DNA of 64,000 bases from JAHFPN01 sp963765745 (GTDB taxonomy: Bacteria; Pseudomonadota; Alphaproteobacteria; Rhizobiales; Xanthobacteraceae): positions 122,674 to 186,673 of the forward strand of contig CAVXXM010000005.1 of assembly GCA_963765745.1 (NCBI GenBank). The letters are read 5' to 3'. A model generated the notes under the pieces. The model did not search any database and was not told where the DNA came from. It worked only from the letters and a program-made list of their open reading frames with translations. Numbering within the stretch: position 1 is the first letter of the stretch; every line of letters begins with the position of its first letter. Positions 55,315 to 64,000 of this stretch are shown one piece after another. Position numbers and translations under genes: made by a program.

Positions 55315-56958
55315 ATGGCGGCGCCGGCCGCGGAAGTCGCGAACACGTTGCGCGAATTCGCAGAACAGTCGAACGCCTGGCCGTTCGAGGAGGCGAGGAA
55401 GCTCGTCCAGCGCTTGAAGAATCGGCCCAAGGACGAGGTGCTGTTCGAGACCGGCTATGGCCCCTCGGGCTTGCCGCATATCGGCACGTTCGGCGAGGTC
55501 GCGCGCACCAGCATGGTTCGACATGCCTTTCGCGTGCTCACCGAGGACAAGATCAAGACCCGCCTGATCTGTTTCTCCGACGACATGGACGGGTTGCGCA
55601 AAGTGCCCGACAACGTGCCGCAGAAGGATATGCTGGCGAAGCATCTCGGACAGCCGCTGACGCGCGTGCCCGACCCGTTCGGCACGCACCCGAGCTTCGG
55701 CGAGCACAATAACGCGCGGCTCTGCGCCTTTCTCGACCAGTTCGGCTTCGAATACGAATTCCTGTCGTCGACCGCCTGCTACGCCTCCGGCCGCTTCGAC
55801 AAGACGCTGTTGCTGTTGCTCGACCGCTACGAGCAAGTGATGGAGATCATGCTGCCTTCGTTGCGCGAGGAGCGGGCGGCGACCTATTCGCCGTTCCTGC
55901 CGGTCTCGCCGCGCACCGGCGCGGTGCTGCAGGTGCCGATCCTGGAGCACGACAAGAAGCGCGGCACGGTGGTCTACGAGGATCCCGACACCAAGGAGCG
56001 CATGGAAAGCCCGGTCACCGGCGGGCGCTGCAAGCTGCAATGGAAGCCGGACTGGGCCATGCGCTGGGTCGCGCTCGGGGTCGATTACGAGATGGCGGGC
56101 AAGGATCTGATCGATTCGGTGAAGCTCTCGGGCCAGATCGCGCGCGCGCTCGGCGCCGAGCCACCGGAAGGCTTCAATTACGAGCTGTTCCTCGACGAAA
56201 AGGGGCAGAAGATATCGAAGTCCAAGGGCAACGGAATCACGATCGATGAGTGGCTGCGCTATGCGAGCCCGGAGAGCCTTTCGCTCTTCATGTATCGCGA
56301 GCCCAGGGCCGCCAAGCGGCTCTATTTCGACGTGATCCCGCGCCACATGGACGAGTACCAGCAGTTTCTCGAGGCCTATCCGAAGCAGGACTGGAAGCAG
56401 CGCCTCGGCAACCCGGTCTGGCACATCCATTCGAGCAATCCGCCGCCGTCGGAAATCCCGACCCCGTTCTCCATGCTGCTGACGCTGGTTTCATCCTCGA
56501 ACGCGGAGAACGCCGAGACGCTGTGGGGCTTCATCAAGCGCTACCGGCCGGACGTGACGCCGGAAACGCACCCGAAGCTCAAAGCGAACGTGGAATATGC
56601 GATCCATTATTTCCGCGATTTCGTGCTGCCGGCGAAATCGTTCCGCAAGCCGACGCCCGAGGAGCGCGAGGCATTGACGGCGCTGCGCGATGCGCTCTCG
56701 CAGCTTCCCGCCAGTGCCACCGCCGCGCAGATCCAGGACGTGGTGTACGAGATTGGGCGGCGGCCGCCGTTCCTCGACTTGAGCGGCAAGGGCAAGACCA
56801 AGGACGGCAAGCCGGGCGTGTCGCTCGAATGGTTCAATATGCTCTATCAGGTGCTGCTTGGGACAGGAGAAGGGACCGCGCTTCGGCTCCTTCGTCGCCG
56901 TCTATGGCATCGAGAACACGGTCGGCATGATCGACGGCGCGCTGGCGCGTTCGGCCTG
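55315..56958 (+). CDS. lysK: Lysyl-tRNA synthetase, class I (frameshifted)
   Basis: Charges tRNA-Lys. This is the class I enzyme typical of alphaproteobacteria and archaea, about 547 residues. HIGH is GPSGLPHIGTFGEVARTS and KMSKS is GQKISKSKGNGITIDEW near residue 300; the C-terminal helical anticodon region begins about 370. Near 56862 CTGCTGGGA reads CTGCTTGGGA, shifting the last 30 residues, which continue GSFVAVYGIENTVGMIDGAL and end at 56958. AAGGAG precedes the ATG. An essential gene unless a class II enzyme exists elsewhere. Confidence 0.93.
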
Positions 56959-56960
56959 AC

Positions 56961-57599
56961 TTACTGACTCGCCCACAGGATGCGGGCGATCCAGTCCACC
57001 TCGGAGGCCGGCAACACGCGATCCCGGTGCGCGGGATTGAGCGAGCGCAGCTCGATCGATTTCGCCGATTTGCGCTTCAGCTCCTTGGCCAAGACCTCGC
57101 CGTCCTTGGTTTTCACGACAACGCGATCGCCCTTGCGCACGGTCGCGCCCGGCGAGATCAAGAGGATGTCGCCGTCGCGATAGAGCGGCTCCATGGAGTT
57201 GCCGGAGACCTCGAGCGCATAGGCATGCTCGTCGTCCAGGCTGGGGAACGGAACCGCATCCCAGCCGGAGCCGACCGGGAAGCCGCCATCGTCGAAATAG
57301 CCGCCGGCGCCGGCCTCGGCGAAGCCGATGAGCGGCAAGGGCCGCGGCGCGCGTTTGGAGGACTTGGCGTCGAGCAGCGCGATGTATTCCTCGACGCTGG
57401 CGCCGGTCACATGCAGGATTTTGGCGATCGATTCGGTCGAGGGCCAGCGCGGGCGGCCGTCGGGGCCGAGGCGCTTGGAGCGGTTGAAAGAAGTCGGATC
57501 GAGACCGGCCTTCTTGGCCAGACCCGAAGCCGAAAAGCCGTAGCGCTCAGCCAGCCGGTCGATGGCGGCCCAGACGCGCGGATGGGAAAGATTGGCCAA
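56961..57599 (-). CDS. S24-family (LexA/CI-like) regulator with N-terminal HTH
   Basis: A 212-residue protein. The N-terminal part (RLAERYGFSASGLAKKAGLD, then PTSFNRSKR) is a helix-turn-helix of the CI type; the C-terminal S24 domain has the Ser nucleophile in LEVSGNSMEPLYRDGDILLI and the Lys in GEVLAKELKRKSAKS. An Ala-Gly pair for self-cleavage is plausible in GFAEAGAGG. Related proteins occur outside prophages in rhizobia, and no phage genes lie nearby. Stops two bases from lysK. The targets are unknown. Confidence 0.85.
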   Translation of the reverse strand: MANLSHPRVWAAIDRLAERYGFSASGLAKKAGLDPTSFNRSKRLGPDGRPRWPSTESIAKILHVTGASVEEYIALLDAKSSKRAPRPLPLIGFAEAGAGGYFDDGGFPVGSGWDAVPFPSLDDEHAYALEVSGNSMEPLYRDGDILLISPGATVRKGDRVVVKTKDGEVLAKELKRKSAKSIELRSLNPAHRDRVLPASEVDWIARILWASQ

Positions 57600-57839
57600 T
57601 TGGAGCTCCGCCGTTCGATGAAGTTCGTCCGGCAGTAGGAATAATCACCCAGAAGACTTTCGTCCAGCCATCATCGGGGGTATTCACATAAATTTCCCGT
57701 GATAGGTGTAGGCGGACCCGCTTGCAGCCAAGGGGCGCCGCCGATAGCGTCGCGCCGCTGTCATGAGCAGGCTGGCGGCCATCAACCGCGCGGGGCTGAA
57801 ACGCCCGACCTTTGACCCGTTGCTCGGGGGGAATTGCTC

Positions 57840-58940
57840 TTGATCCCGCTATTGGACTTGGGACTTCCCTTCGCGCGGCTGCTGGACGCCGAGGATGCGC
57901 ACCGGCTTGCGCTCACGGCGCTGAAAATGCTGCCGCTGCCGCCGCTTCCAGCCGACGATCCGCGGCTCAAGGTCGAGGCGTTCGACCTCCTATTCTCCAA
58001 TCCCGTGGGGCTTGCCGCCGGCTTCGACAAGGATGCGGAAGTGCCGGATGCGGCTTTGAAAATGGGCTTCGGCTTCGTCGAGGTAGGAACGCTGACGCCA
58101 AAGGCGCAGTCGGGCAATCCGCGCCCGCGCGTCTTCCGTCTTCCGGCCGACGAGGCGGTCGTCAACCGCCTCGGCTTCAACAATGGCGGTTATGCCGCAG
58201 CGCACAATCGGCTGACCAAGCGAGCGCGCGGTACCGGGGGGGTCTTTGGGATTTTGGGCGTCAATGTGGGGGCGAATCGCGAATCAGTCGATCGCGCCGC
58301 CGACTACGTGGAAGGCATCAAGACCTTCGCCGCGGCGGCAGATTATCTCACGGTTAACGTTTCCTCACCGAACACGCCGGGGCTGCGCGATCTGCAATTC
58401 GGGGCGGCGCTCGACGATCTGGTCGCACGCGTCATGCAGGCGCGCGAGTTGGCGGCGGCGCGCGCCGGAAAAAAGCCGGTGCTGCTGAAAATCGCGCCCG
58501 ATCTTTCGCTGAATGAACTCGACGGCGTCGTGGCGGTTGCGCGCAAGCGCGGCATCGACGGCATCATCGTCGCCAACACCACGATCGTGCGCCCGCGATC
58601 GTTGCGCGACCCTGCCGCGCGCGAAGAGGGCGGGCTCTCGGGCCGGCCGCTGTTCTCGCTCTCGACGCGAATACTTGCCGAGACTTTTCTGCGCGCCGAG
58701 GGAGCGTTTCCGCTCGTCGGCGTCGGCGGAGTTGATTCAGCGGACGCGGCGTGGCAGAAAATTCGCGCCGGTGCCGCGCTCGTGCAGCTCTATACCGCCT
58801 TGATTTATAAGGGATTTTCTCTAGTCGCGACGATCAAGCGCGGGCTGGTGCAGCGGCTCGATCGTGAAGGAATCAAGAAGATCACGGATGTCGTGGGCGC
58901 CGACGCGAGTGCGATCGTACGCGCGCCGTGGCCGGTGTGA
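57840..58940 (+). CDS. pyrD: Dihydroorotate dehydrogenase, class 2
   Basis: Quinone-linked step of pyrimidine synthesis, about 366 residues. The N-terminal helix (LLDLGLPFARLLDAEDAHRL) anchors it to the membrane; VGLAAGFDKDAEVPDAALKM, NRLGFNNGG, and the active Ser in TVNVSSPNTPGLRDLQ are diagnostic. The start is a TTG at 57840 or the TTG six bases earlier, both after GGGGGAA; no ATG fits. The 240 bases upstream hold only promoters shared with the divergent S24 gene. Confidence 0.94.
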   Translation: MIPLLDLGLPFARLLDAEDAHRLALTALKMLPLPPLPADDPRLKVEAFDLLFSNPVGLAAGFDKDAEVPDAALKMGFGFVEVGTLTPKAQSGNPRPRVFRLPADEAVVNRLGFNNGGYAAAHNRLTKRARGTGGVFGILGVNVGANRESVDRAADYVEGIKTFAAAADYLTVNVSSPNTPGLRDLQFGAALDDLVARVMQARELAAARAGKKPVLLKIAPDLSLNELDGVVAVARKRGIDGIIVANTTIVRPRSLRDPAAREEGGLSGRPLFSLSTRILAETFLRAEGAFPLVGVGGVDSADAAWQKIRAGAALVQLYTALIYKGFSLVATIKRGLVQRLDREGIKKITDVVGADASAIVRAPWPV

Positions 58941-58943
58941 TGT

Positions 58944-59204
58944 TCACGTCTTTCCGCGCGTGCGGATGAGCCGCATGATGATCCAGATCGGAACCACGAT
59001 CACGGCGCCGAGCACGAAGTAGCGCCACACCCATTCGACCGCTTCGAAGCCCATGCTCATGACGCGGCGCACGAGCGACTCGAGACTGCGCCAGATGTTC
59101 CACGGATCGACTCCGAGCGCGGCGAGCAACACGCCGATTACGATCGACAACAGCACGAGTCGAACGATCACTCCGAGTGGCGATCCGCCAAAAAATCGAT
59201 TCAT
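58944..59204 (-). CDS. DUF6460-type small membrane protein
   Basis: Eighty-six residues with two membrane helices: FFGGSPLGVIVRLVLLSIVI near the start and YFVLGAVIVVPIWIIMRLI near the end, separated by an amphipathic stretch. GGSPLGVxxRL is the hallmark of the rhizobial DUF6460 family. No function is known. It ends 3 bases from pyrD on the opposite strand. Confidence 0.8.
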   Translation of the reverse strand: MNRFFGGSPLGVIVRLVLLSIVIGVLLAALGVDPWNIWRSLESLVRRVMSMGFEAVEWVWRYFVLGAVIVVPIWIIMRLIRTRGKT

Positions 59205-59322
59205 TTTGTGCTTACCTTGAATTTTTCCGTTCGCGTGCGCATCTTACACTGCGCAAGAAAATGTCAAGCAAGGCTTGACCGAACGTGAAAGGCCACGCAT
59301 TAAGGTCTCTGGCGAATTTAGA

Positions 59323-60327
59323 ATGCTCACGAACGCATCACTTGCACTCTCATCCGGCGATTTTTCGCTCGACCGCCGCGTCGATTGGGCGCGCGGTCTC
59401 CTCGCGCGCGGCGACACCGCGAGCGCGATCGGCCTCCTGCGCGAGACGATCGAGGCGGCGCCGGGCTTTCTTGCCGCCTGGTTCATGCTCGGCGAGGTGC
59501 TCGAGCGTACCGGCGAGCGCGATGAGGCAATCGGCGCCTATCGGCGAGTGGTGACGCTCGATCCGGAAGACAAACTCGGCGCAAGCCTCAGGCTGGCGCG
59601 GCTGGAGAAGCGCAAGCCCGAGGGAATGCCGCCGGCCTATGTGCGCACGCTGTTCGACCAGAACGCGGCGCGCTTCGAGAACGATCTTCTGCAGACGCTT
59701 TCCTATCGCGGCCCGCAGATGTTGCGTGAGGCGGTCGAGCGGACCGCCAAGGCGCGCAAGAAGCCGGTGCGGTTCCTGCGCGTGCTGGATTTGGGCTGCG
59801 GCACCGGCCTGATGGGCGCGGAGATCCGCGGCTTGGCCAGCGATCTCGTCGGCGTCGATCTTTCACCCGGCATGATCACCCTTGCCCAGGCCAAGGAAAT
59901 CTACGATCGCGTTGCAGTTGGCGACCTCGTCGAATTCCTCGACGAGGAAGAGGGCGATTTCGAGCTGGTGCTTGCGGCCGACGTGTTCACGTATTTGCAG
60001 GATCTGCGGCCGGTGCTTGCGGCGGTCCGCGAACGGCTCGCCCCCGGCGGCTTGGTGGCTTTCACCATCGAGACCCACCGCGGCGGTGGCGTCGTTTTGC
60101 ATGAAGCGCTGCGCTTCGCCCACGGCGAGAAACATGTGCGCGAAGCCGCCAAGGCGGCGCGCCTCGACGTCGCTGTGCTCGAGCGCGCTTCGACGCGCAC
60201 CGAAAAGGGCAAGCCGGTCCCGGGTCTCCTGGCGGTGCTTTCGCGGCGTAGCGCTCAGTCGCGGCGGAACACCAGACTCGCGAACAGGCCGGTGAGAACC
60301 GCGAGCAGCGCGGTCACGAGACCGTAG
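59323..60327 (+). CDS. TPR-containing SAM-dependent methyltransferase
   Basis: About 334 residues. Two or three TPR repeats lead (LLARGDTASAIGLLRETIEA, FMLGEVLERTGERDEAIGAY), then a methyltransferase domain with motif I LRVLDLGCGTGLMGAEIRGL, VGVDLSPGMITLAQAK and LVLAADVFTYLQDLRPVLAA. It resembles a proteobacterial group with unknown substrates. ATG at 59323 chosen; a TTG at 59275 is in frame. The 3' end overlaps the convergent TIGR02186 gene by 73 bases; a single base error near the end could account for this. Confidence 0.82.
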   Translation: MLTNASLALSSGDFSLDRRVDWARGLLARGDTASAIGLLRETIEAAPGFLAAWFMLGEVLERTGERDEAIGAYRRVVTLDPEDKLGASLRLARLEKRKPEGMPPAYVRTLFDQNAARFENDLLQTLSYRGPQMLREAVERTAKARKKPVRFLRVLDLGCGTGLMGAEIRGLASDLVGVDLSPGMITLAQAKEIYDRVAVGDLVEFLDEEEGDFELVLAADVFTYLQDLRPVLAAVRERLAPGGLVAFTIETHRGGGVVLHEALRFAHGEKHVREAAKAARLDVAVLERASTRTEKGKPVPGLLAVLSRRSAQSRRNTRLANRPVRTASSAVTRP

Positions 60328-61034
60328 CCGATCCGCTCGTTGCGCGCGGCCTGCGCGACCACAGCCTCGAACCCCGTGCGTACGACTTCGATCGCGGTCG
60401 TTTCGCGGTTGATGAGCGCGCCCGCCGCGATCAGCAGCGTCTCCACTTCGTAGGTGCCGGTCGGCGCATTGCCGGGGATTGGCACCTCGGTGCGGAACAG
60501 GCTGTTGCCGAGATAGGTGACGCCGTTCGGTTCCTCGCGGAACAATCCTGCCACGGTCTTCACGCGGATGAAGCCGGCGCGGAACGGATCCTGCGCGTGC
60601 ACGTCGGCGACGTCGGCGCCGATTCGTTGCGTGAGCAAATTGTTGACCAGGCCGATGCGAAACCGCCGGAGGAAATCGGGGGCGCCGATACTGACCGGCG
60701 TGCGGTTGGTCGAGACCGCGAGATAAGCCGGCACCTCGACGAACTCGCGCGATTCCGTGTTCACCCAGATGCCGAGGATGCTGCTCTTGCGCCGCGTGAT
60801 GAACGTGCGCTTGGGGCCGCGCACGGAAACCACCACGTCGTAGCCGCCGCGCTCCATCACGTCGGGGTCGATGTTGTCGATCGATCCGAACAGAACGAGA
60901 TCGGCGCCGGTGAAGTTCGATTGGATGAGGACGCGGTGCGTGGACAGCGTCACGACCAGCCGCTCGGCCGCCGATGCCGGGACGGTGGCGAATGCAGCTG
61001 CGATCGCAAGCACGATGAGGCCACGGCGCATCAT
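60255..61034 (-). CDS. TIGR02186 family membrane-linked protein
   Basis: A 259-residue protein. Signal peptide LIVLAIAAAFATVPASA, then a periplasmic beta-rich region with ALSTHRVLIQSN-like SNFTGADLVLFGSI, and one C-terminal helix (YGLVTALLAVLTGLFASLVF) as an anchor. It follows the TauE gene with a 4-base overlap (ATGA), an order conserved in alphaproteobacteria. A role with sulfite or sulfonate export is inferred from that pairing only. Confidence 0.8.
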   Translation of the reverse strand: MMRRGLIVLAIAAAFATVPASAAERLVVTLSTHRVLIQSNFTGADLVLFGSIDNIDPDVMERGGYDVVVSVRGPKRTFITRRKSSILGIWVNTESREFVEVPAYLAVSTNRTPVSIGAPDFLRRFRIGLVNNLLTQRIGADVADVHAQDPFRAGFIRVKTVAGLFREEPNGVTYLGNSLFRTEVPIPGNAPTGTYEVETLLIAAGALINRETTAIEVVRTGFEAVVAQAARNERIGYGLVTALLAVLTGLFASLVFRRD

Positions 61035-61957
61035 TCGAGTGCCTCCGTCGCGATCACGGAGAAGACATCGGCGGGGGGCGTGAGCAGGTCGACCGCGACA
61101 CGTGCGCCGACCGCGAGTACCAGGAGCGCAAGGAGGAGCCGCAGCTGCTCCGCGCGCATCGCCTGTCCGGCGCGGGCACCGAATTGGGCGCCGATCACGC
61201 CGCCGATCATCAGCGTGAGCGCAAGCACCACGTCGACGGTGCGGTTCTCGACCGCGTGCAGGACGGTCGCGAACAAATTGGTGACAAGCACGAGCAGCAA
61301 GGAGGTGCCGATTGCCACCGTGGTCGGCACGCGCATCAGGTAGATTAGGGCCGGAATCATCATGAACCCGCCGCCGACGCCCACGAGGGCGCCGAGTAAA
61401 CCGACGGTGAAGCCGATCGCGGTCACCGGTATGGCCGATACATAGATGCGCGACTGGCGGAAACGCATCTTGAGCGGCAGGCCGTGGAACCAGGCATGCG
61501 TTCCCGGCCGGCGCACGACCGGAGCCTCGCCGCGGCGGGCCCGTAGGATCGCGCGCACGCTCTCGGCCAGCATCAGACCCCCGACGATGCCGAGCAGGAT
61601 GACGTAGGAAATGCTCACGGCGAGATCGAGTTGGCCGATCCGGCGCAGGAAGGCGAAAATCCAGACGCCCGCGGCGGTGCCGAGCACACCCCCCGAGAGC
61701 AGCACCAGCCCGAGGCCGACGTCGATCAGGCGCTTTCGCCAATAGAAGATCGAGCCGGACATCGAGTTGGCGGCCATGTTGCTCGGCACGCTCGCCACCG
61801 CCACCGCCGGCGGAATGCCGGTCAGGATCAAGAGCGGCGTCATCAAGAACCCGCCGCCGACGCCGAACATGCCCGAAATGAAGCCGACCGTGATCCCAAG
61901 GCCGAGGATCAGGAACAAGTTCACCGGCAACTCGGCGATGGGCAGGTAGATCGGCAC
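61031..61957 (-). CDS. TauE/SafE-type sulfite exporter
   Basis: A 308-residue integral membrane protein with eight or nine helices. Two family repeats are visible, GFISGMFGVGGGFLMTPLLI and GLLGALVGVGGGFMMIPALI. Members export sulfite, sulfoacetate and similar anions. It is the first gene of the pair with TIGR02186. The substrate here is not determined. Confidence 0.88.
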   Translation of the reverse strand: MPIYLPIAELPVNLFLILGLGITVGFISGMFGVGGGFLMTPLLILTGIPPAVAVASVPSNMAANSMSGSIFYWRKRLIDVGLGLVLLSGGVLGTAAGVWIFAFLRRIGQLDLAVSISYVILLGIVGGLMLAESVRAILRARRGEAPVVRRPGTHAWFHGLPLKMRFRQSRIYVSAIPVTAIGFTVGLLGALVGVGGGFMMIPALIYLMRVPTTVAIGTSLLLVLVTNLFATVLHAVENRTVDVVLALTLMIGGVIGAQFGARAGQAMRAEQLRLLLALLVLAVGARVAVDLLTPPADVFSVIATEALE

Positions 61958-62048
61958 GGGTGCGCCTTGCGAATGGCGCCGCGTTTCGCGCGGCGTTTAT
62001 GCGTTCAAAACCCGCGCGGCAAGCTTGTCAATGGAAAGTCACGATTTT

Positions 62049-64000
62049 TCAGTTCTTTACTGAACGGCGGGCGGGGGCGGTCTCGGCCTTTTCCCACTCG
62101 GCCTTGAGCTTAACGTTGTTGGCCGCGGCCTCGGCGGGCGTTGCCGCCCATGTCTGCACCGCAAGCTTGGCGGCGATCAGCGTCTGGGGATCGAGGCGGT
62201 TAGCCACGTCGTCGCGCTTCTTGGCGGCATCGGGGTCGCCCTGAATGGCCGCGAGCGCGAACCAGCGATAGGCCTCGGCGAGATTTTGCTCGGCCCCGAG
62301 ACCACGCGCATAGAGTACCGCCAGATTATATTGACTGTCGCGCAGGCCACGGTCGGCGGCCATGCGGAACCAACGCGTGGCGGTGCGGAAGTCGGGCTTG
62401 CCATCGACGCCCTCGGCGTGAAGGACGGCGAGGTTGTGCATGGCTTTGATATGGCCGCCCTCGGCGGCGAGGAGATAGTAGCGGCGAGCTTCGGAGAGGT
62501 TCTTCGTTACTCCCTGGCCCTTCTCATAGATGCCGCCAAGCCGGTAGGCGGCGGGAACGAAACCCGCGGCGCGGGCGAGCTCGAACCAGCGCAGCGCTTC
62601 GGCGCTATTGGCATCGATGCCACGGCCGTCGAAATAGCGGGCGGCGATCTCATAGGCGGCGACTGGATCGCTGGCCAGCGCCGCGGTCCGCAAAGCTGCA
62701 TTACCGAGCCCGGCCGGGAGATCCTTGGGACGGAATGCGACCGCGCCGGGCTTGGGCGCCGGAACGGGGACCGTGCCGGTGATGTCGCGCGGATCGCCGC
62801 GCTGGCCAAGGAAGGCGGTCGTGACGCTGGGGCCAACGACACCGGCCGGCGGGGCGGACGCAAGCGCGGGGTCTGCCGGCGTCGGCAGAGCGGAGCGGTC
62901 GGAGGGCGTCGGCTCGGCTGGCTGCGCGGGCGTGGCGGGTGCCGCGGGTTCGGCCTCCACCCCGGGCTCCGCGGGAGGAGCGGCAAGGGTCGGCTCAAGC
63001 GTTTCTTCGGAAGAGAAGAAGGACGGGAACAGAACGTCGGCGTAGCGCATGGTGCCGGCCATCACGAGCAGGAGCGCGAGCAGGCCGATCAAGAGCGAAC
63101 GCTTTCCTCCGCCGCCGAGCTTGGTGCCGATATCTTTCATGACACCGACGGCGCGGGAATGAGGCGTTTCGGACGCTCGCTCGGAAGCGGCCTGTTGCGC
63201 GGCGCGGCGGGCGGCCGCGATGAGCTCCACGGTGCGCGGATTGGCTTCGCCGAGCTTCGGCGCGTTCGGGCCGAGAGCGGTTGCCGATTGGGCTACGCGC
63301 TCCGTCGCGCTCTGGGCGAGATGGCCGTGGGGTCCGCCGGAGCCCGGCTCGAGAGGATAGTCAGGCGGCAGATCGCTGGAAGTGGTGGCGGGCTTGGGCT
63401 CGGGCTCGGGCTTGAGTTCGGACTTGAGCTCGGGCTTGGGTTCGATGCGCGCCGCCCCAAACTGCACCGGCTCCGTGAGCACGGGATCGGAACGGAACGG
63501 CTCGTACGAGGCGGCTTGCGGCTCCGCTTTTGGAGCGGCAGCCGGGCGCGGCGGATCACGCTGGATCGCCGGCTCGGGTTCCCGCGCGGCTGCAGGACGC
63601 GGTTCGGGTTCAGGCTTGGGTTCGGGCGCGCGGCGAACCGGCTCGGCGGAAGGCGCAGGCTGGGTGCGCGGAACCAGGGTGGCCGCGGCCTCGCGGATGG
63701 CTGAACGCGCGGCGCGTTCGGCGATATCGATCGCGCTCGTGCGGGTCTCCTCGAACTGGGCGAACAGGTCGTTCAGGCTGCGCTCGATCGAGTCGAATTT
63801 GGAAAGGCGGGTTTCGGCCGCTTCCAGCTTCTCGACGACGCCATGCATCAAGTCTTCAAATCCGGCAGGTGCTGCATGCGAAAGGTTCGCGAGCGCGCGT
63901 TGCAGCTCGTCGAGGCGTCCGGCGATCTCGGCGATGGCGGGTGCGCCGGCGTTATGGGTCGCCGTCTCGATGCGATCGCCGAGCTGATCGATGCGCCGCT
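62049..64000 (-). CDS. PodJ-like protein with Sel1 repeats, partial at 5' end
   Basis: The last 650 or so residues of a gene that runs off the right edge. From the N side: coiled coil (DELQRALANLSHAAPAGFED, LEAAETRLSKFDSIERSLND), a long Pro/Glu/Ala-rich cytoplasmic linker, one membrane helix (SLLIGLLALLLVMAGTMRYA), a periplasmic linker and four Sel1 repeats (AAYEIAARYFDGRGIDANSA, PAAYRLGGIYEKGQGVTKNL, AMHNLAVLHAEGVDGKPDF, SQYNLAVLYARGLGAEQNL). This is the layout of PodJ, a polarity and organelle-localisation factor in alphaproteobacteria. The open frame reaches base 64000 with no stop. Confidence 0.82.
   Translation of the reverse strand, partial: RRIDQLGDRIETATHNAGAPAIAEIAGRLDELQRALANLSHAAPAGFEDLMHGVVEKLEAAETRLSKFDSIERSLNDLFAQFEETRTSAIDIAERAARSAIREAAATLVPRTQPAPSAEPVRRAPEPKPEPEPRPAAAREPEPAIQRDPPRPAAAPKAEPQAASYEPFRSDPVLTEPVQFGAARIEPKPELKSELKPEPEPKPATTSSDLPPDYPLEPGSGGPHGHLAQSATERVAQSATALGPNAPKLGEANPRTVELIAAARRAAQQAASERASETPHSRAVGVMKDIGTKLGGGGKRSLLIGLLALLLVMAGTMRYADVLFPSFFSSEETLEPTLAAPPAEPGVEAEPAAPATPAQPAEPTPSDRSALPTPADPALASAPPAGVVGPSVTTAFLGQRGDPRDITGTVPVPAPKPGAVAFRPKDLPAGLGNAALRTAALASDPVAAYEIAARYFDGRGIDANSAEALRWFELARAAGFVPAAYRLGGIYEKGQGVTKNLSEARRYYLLAAEGGHIKAMHNLAVLHAEGVDGKPDFRTATRWFRMAADRGLRDSQYNLAVLYARGLGAEQNLAEAYRWFALAAIQGDPDAAKKRDDVANRLDPQTLIAAKLAVQTWAATPAEAAANNVKLKAEWEKAETAPARRSVKN

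Noticed and set aside
57670..57720. TCAC ... GTGA inverted repeat near the S24 gene as an operator
   Set aside because: Only a 4-base match around an 11-base centre; too weak to claim.

Overview
The window reads as a chromosome segment of an alphaproteobacterium of the order Hyphomicrobiales (Rhizobiales), probably near Xanthobacteraceae/Nitrobacteraceae. The evidence is high GC, GcrA with a CtrA-type box, class I lysyl-tRNA synthetase, a membrane-anchored CycM-type cytochrome beside kdsB-pheA, an Omp25-type porin, a SAM-II riboswitch and a long dCTP-deaminase of the rhizobial type. No phage, plasmid, insertion sequence, CRISPR or rRNA operon is visible.

Layout. 1-3 kb: peptide-binding protein (partial), cycM, kdsB-pheA. 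3-7.4 kb: nudC-HIT on the minus strand, then ffs (SRP RNA) and dnaX-ebfC-recR. 7.4-13.4 kb: ampG, rmuC, def-fmt-truA, a MarR regulator with its palindromic operator and cytochrome b561. 13.4-16.4 kb: dapE, dapD, argB. 16.4-20.8 kb: a class III cyclase, engB, yidC, rnpA, rpmH with a clear promoter. 20.9-23.5 kb: histidine kinase, tRNA-Arg, porin. 23.7-31.5 kb: surface-sugar block (gmhB, a glycosyltransferase, a transaldolase-family gene, rfbA-C-D-B, ugd). 31.5-40.4 kb: membrane protein, PPK2, then phoR, a three-unit Pho box and pstS-pstC-pstA-pstB-phoU-phoB. 40.4-44.4 kb: gcrA and argD-argF-hslO. 44.4-45.9 kb: the only clearly foreign-looking stretch, a broken HNH gene of lower GC followed by a dense array of hairpins that may be a structured RNA. 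45.9-52.4 kb: apaG, metZ with its SAM-II riboswitch, dcd, an ion channel, tRNA-Gly, an ATP-grasp gene and senC. 52.3-64 kb: a two-domain glycosyltransferase, an amino-acid-type binding protein, lysK, an S24-type regulator, pyrD, a TPR methyltransferase, a TauE/TIGR02186 pair and a PodJ-like Sel1-repeat protein cut by the right edge.

A dominant feature is reading-frame breakage. About 26 single-base shifts, nearly all insertions, interrupt genes that cannot all be dead (def, fmt, engB, yidC, dapD, argD, argF, lysK, pstB). Several share the change CTG to CTTG on one strand or the other. This looks like uncorrected long-read error, so these genes are annotated at full length with the shift positions, and labelled CDS rather than pseudogene.
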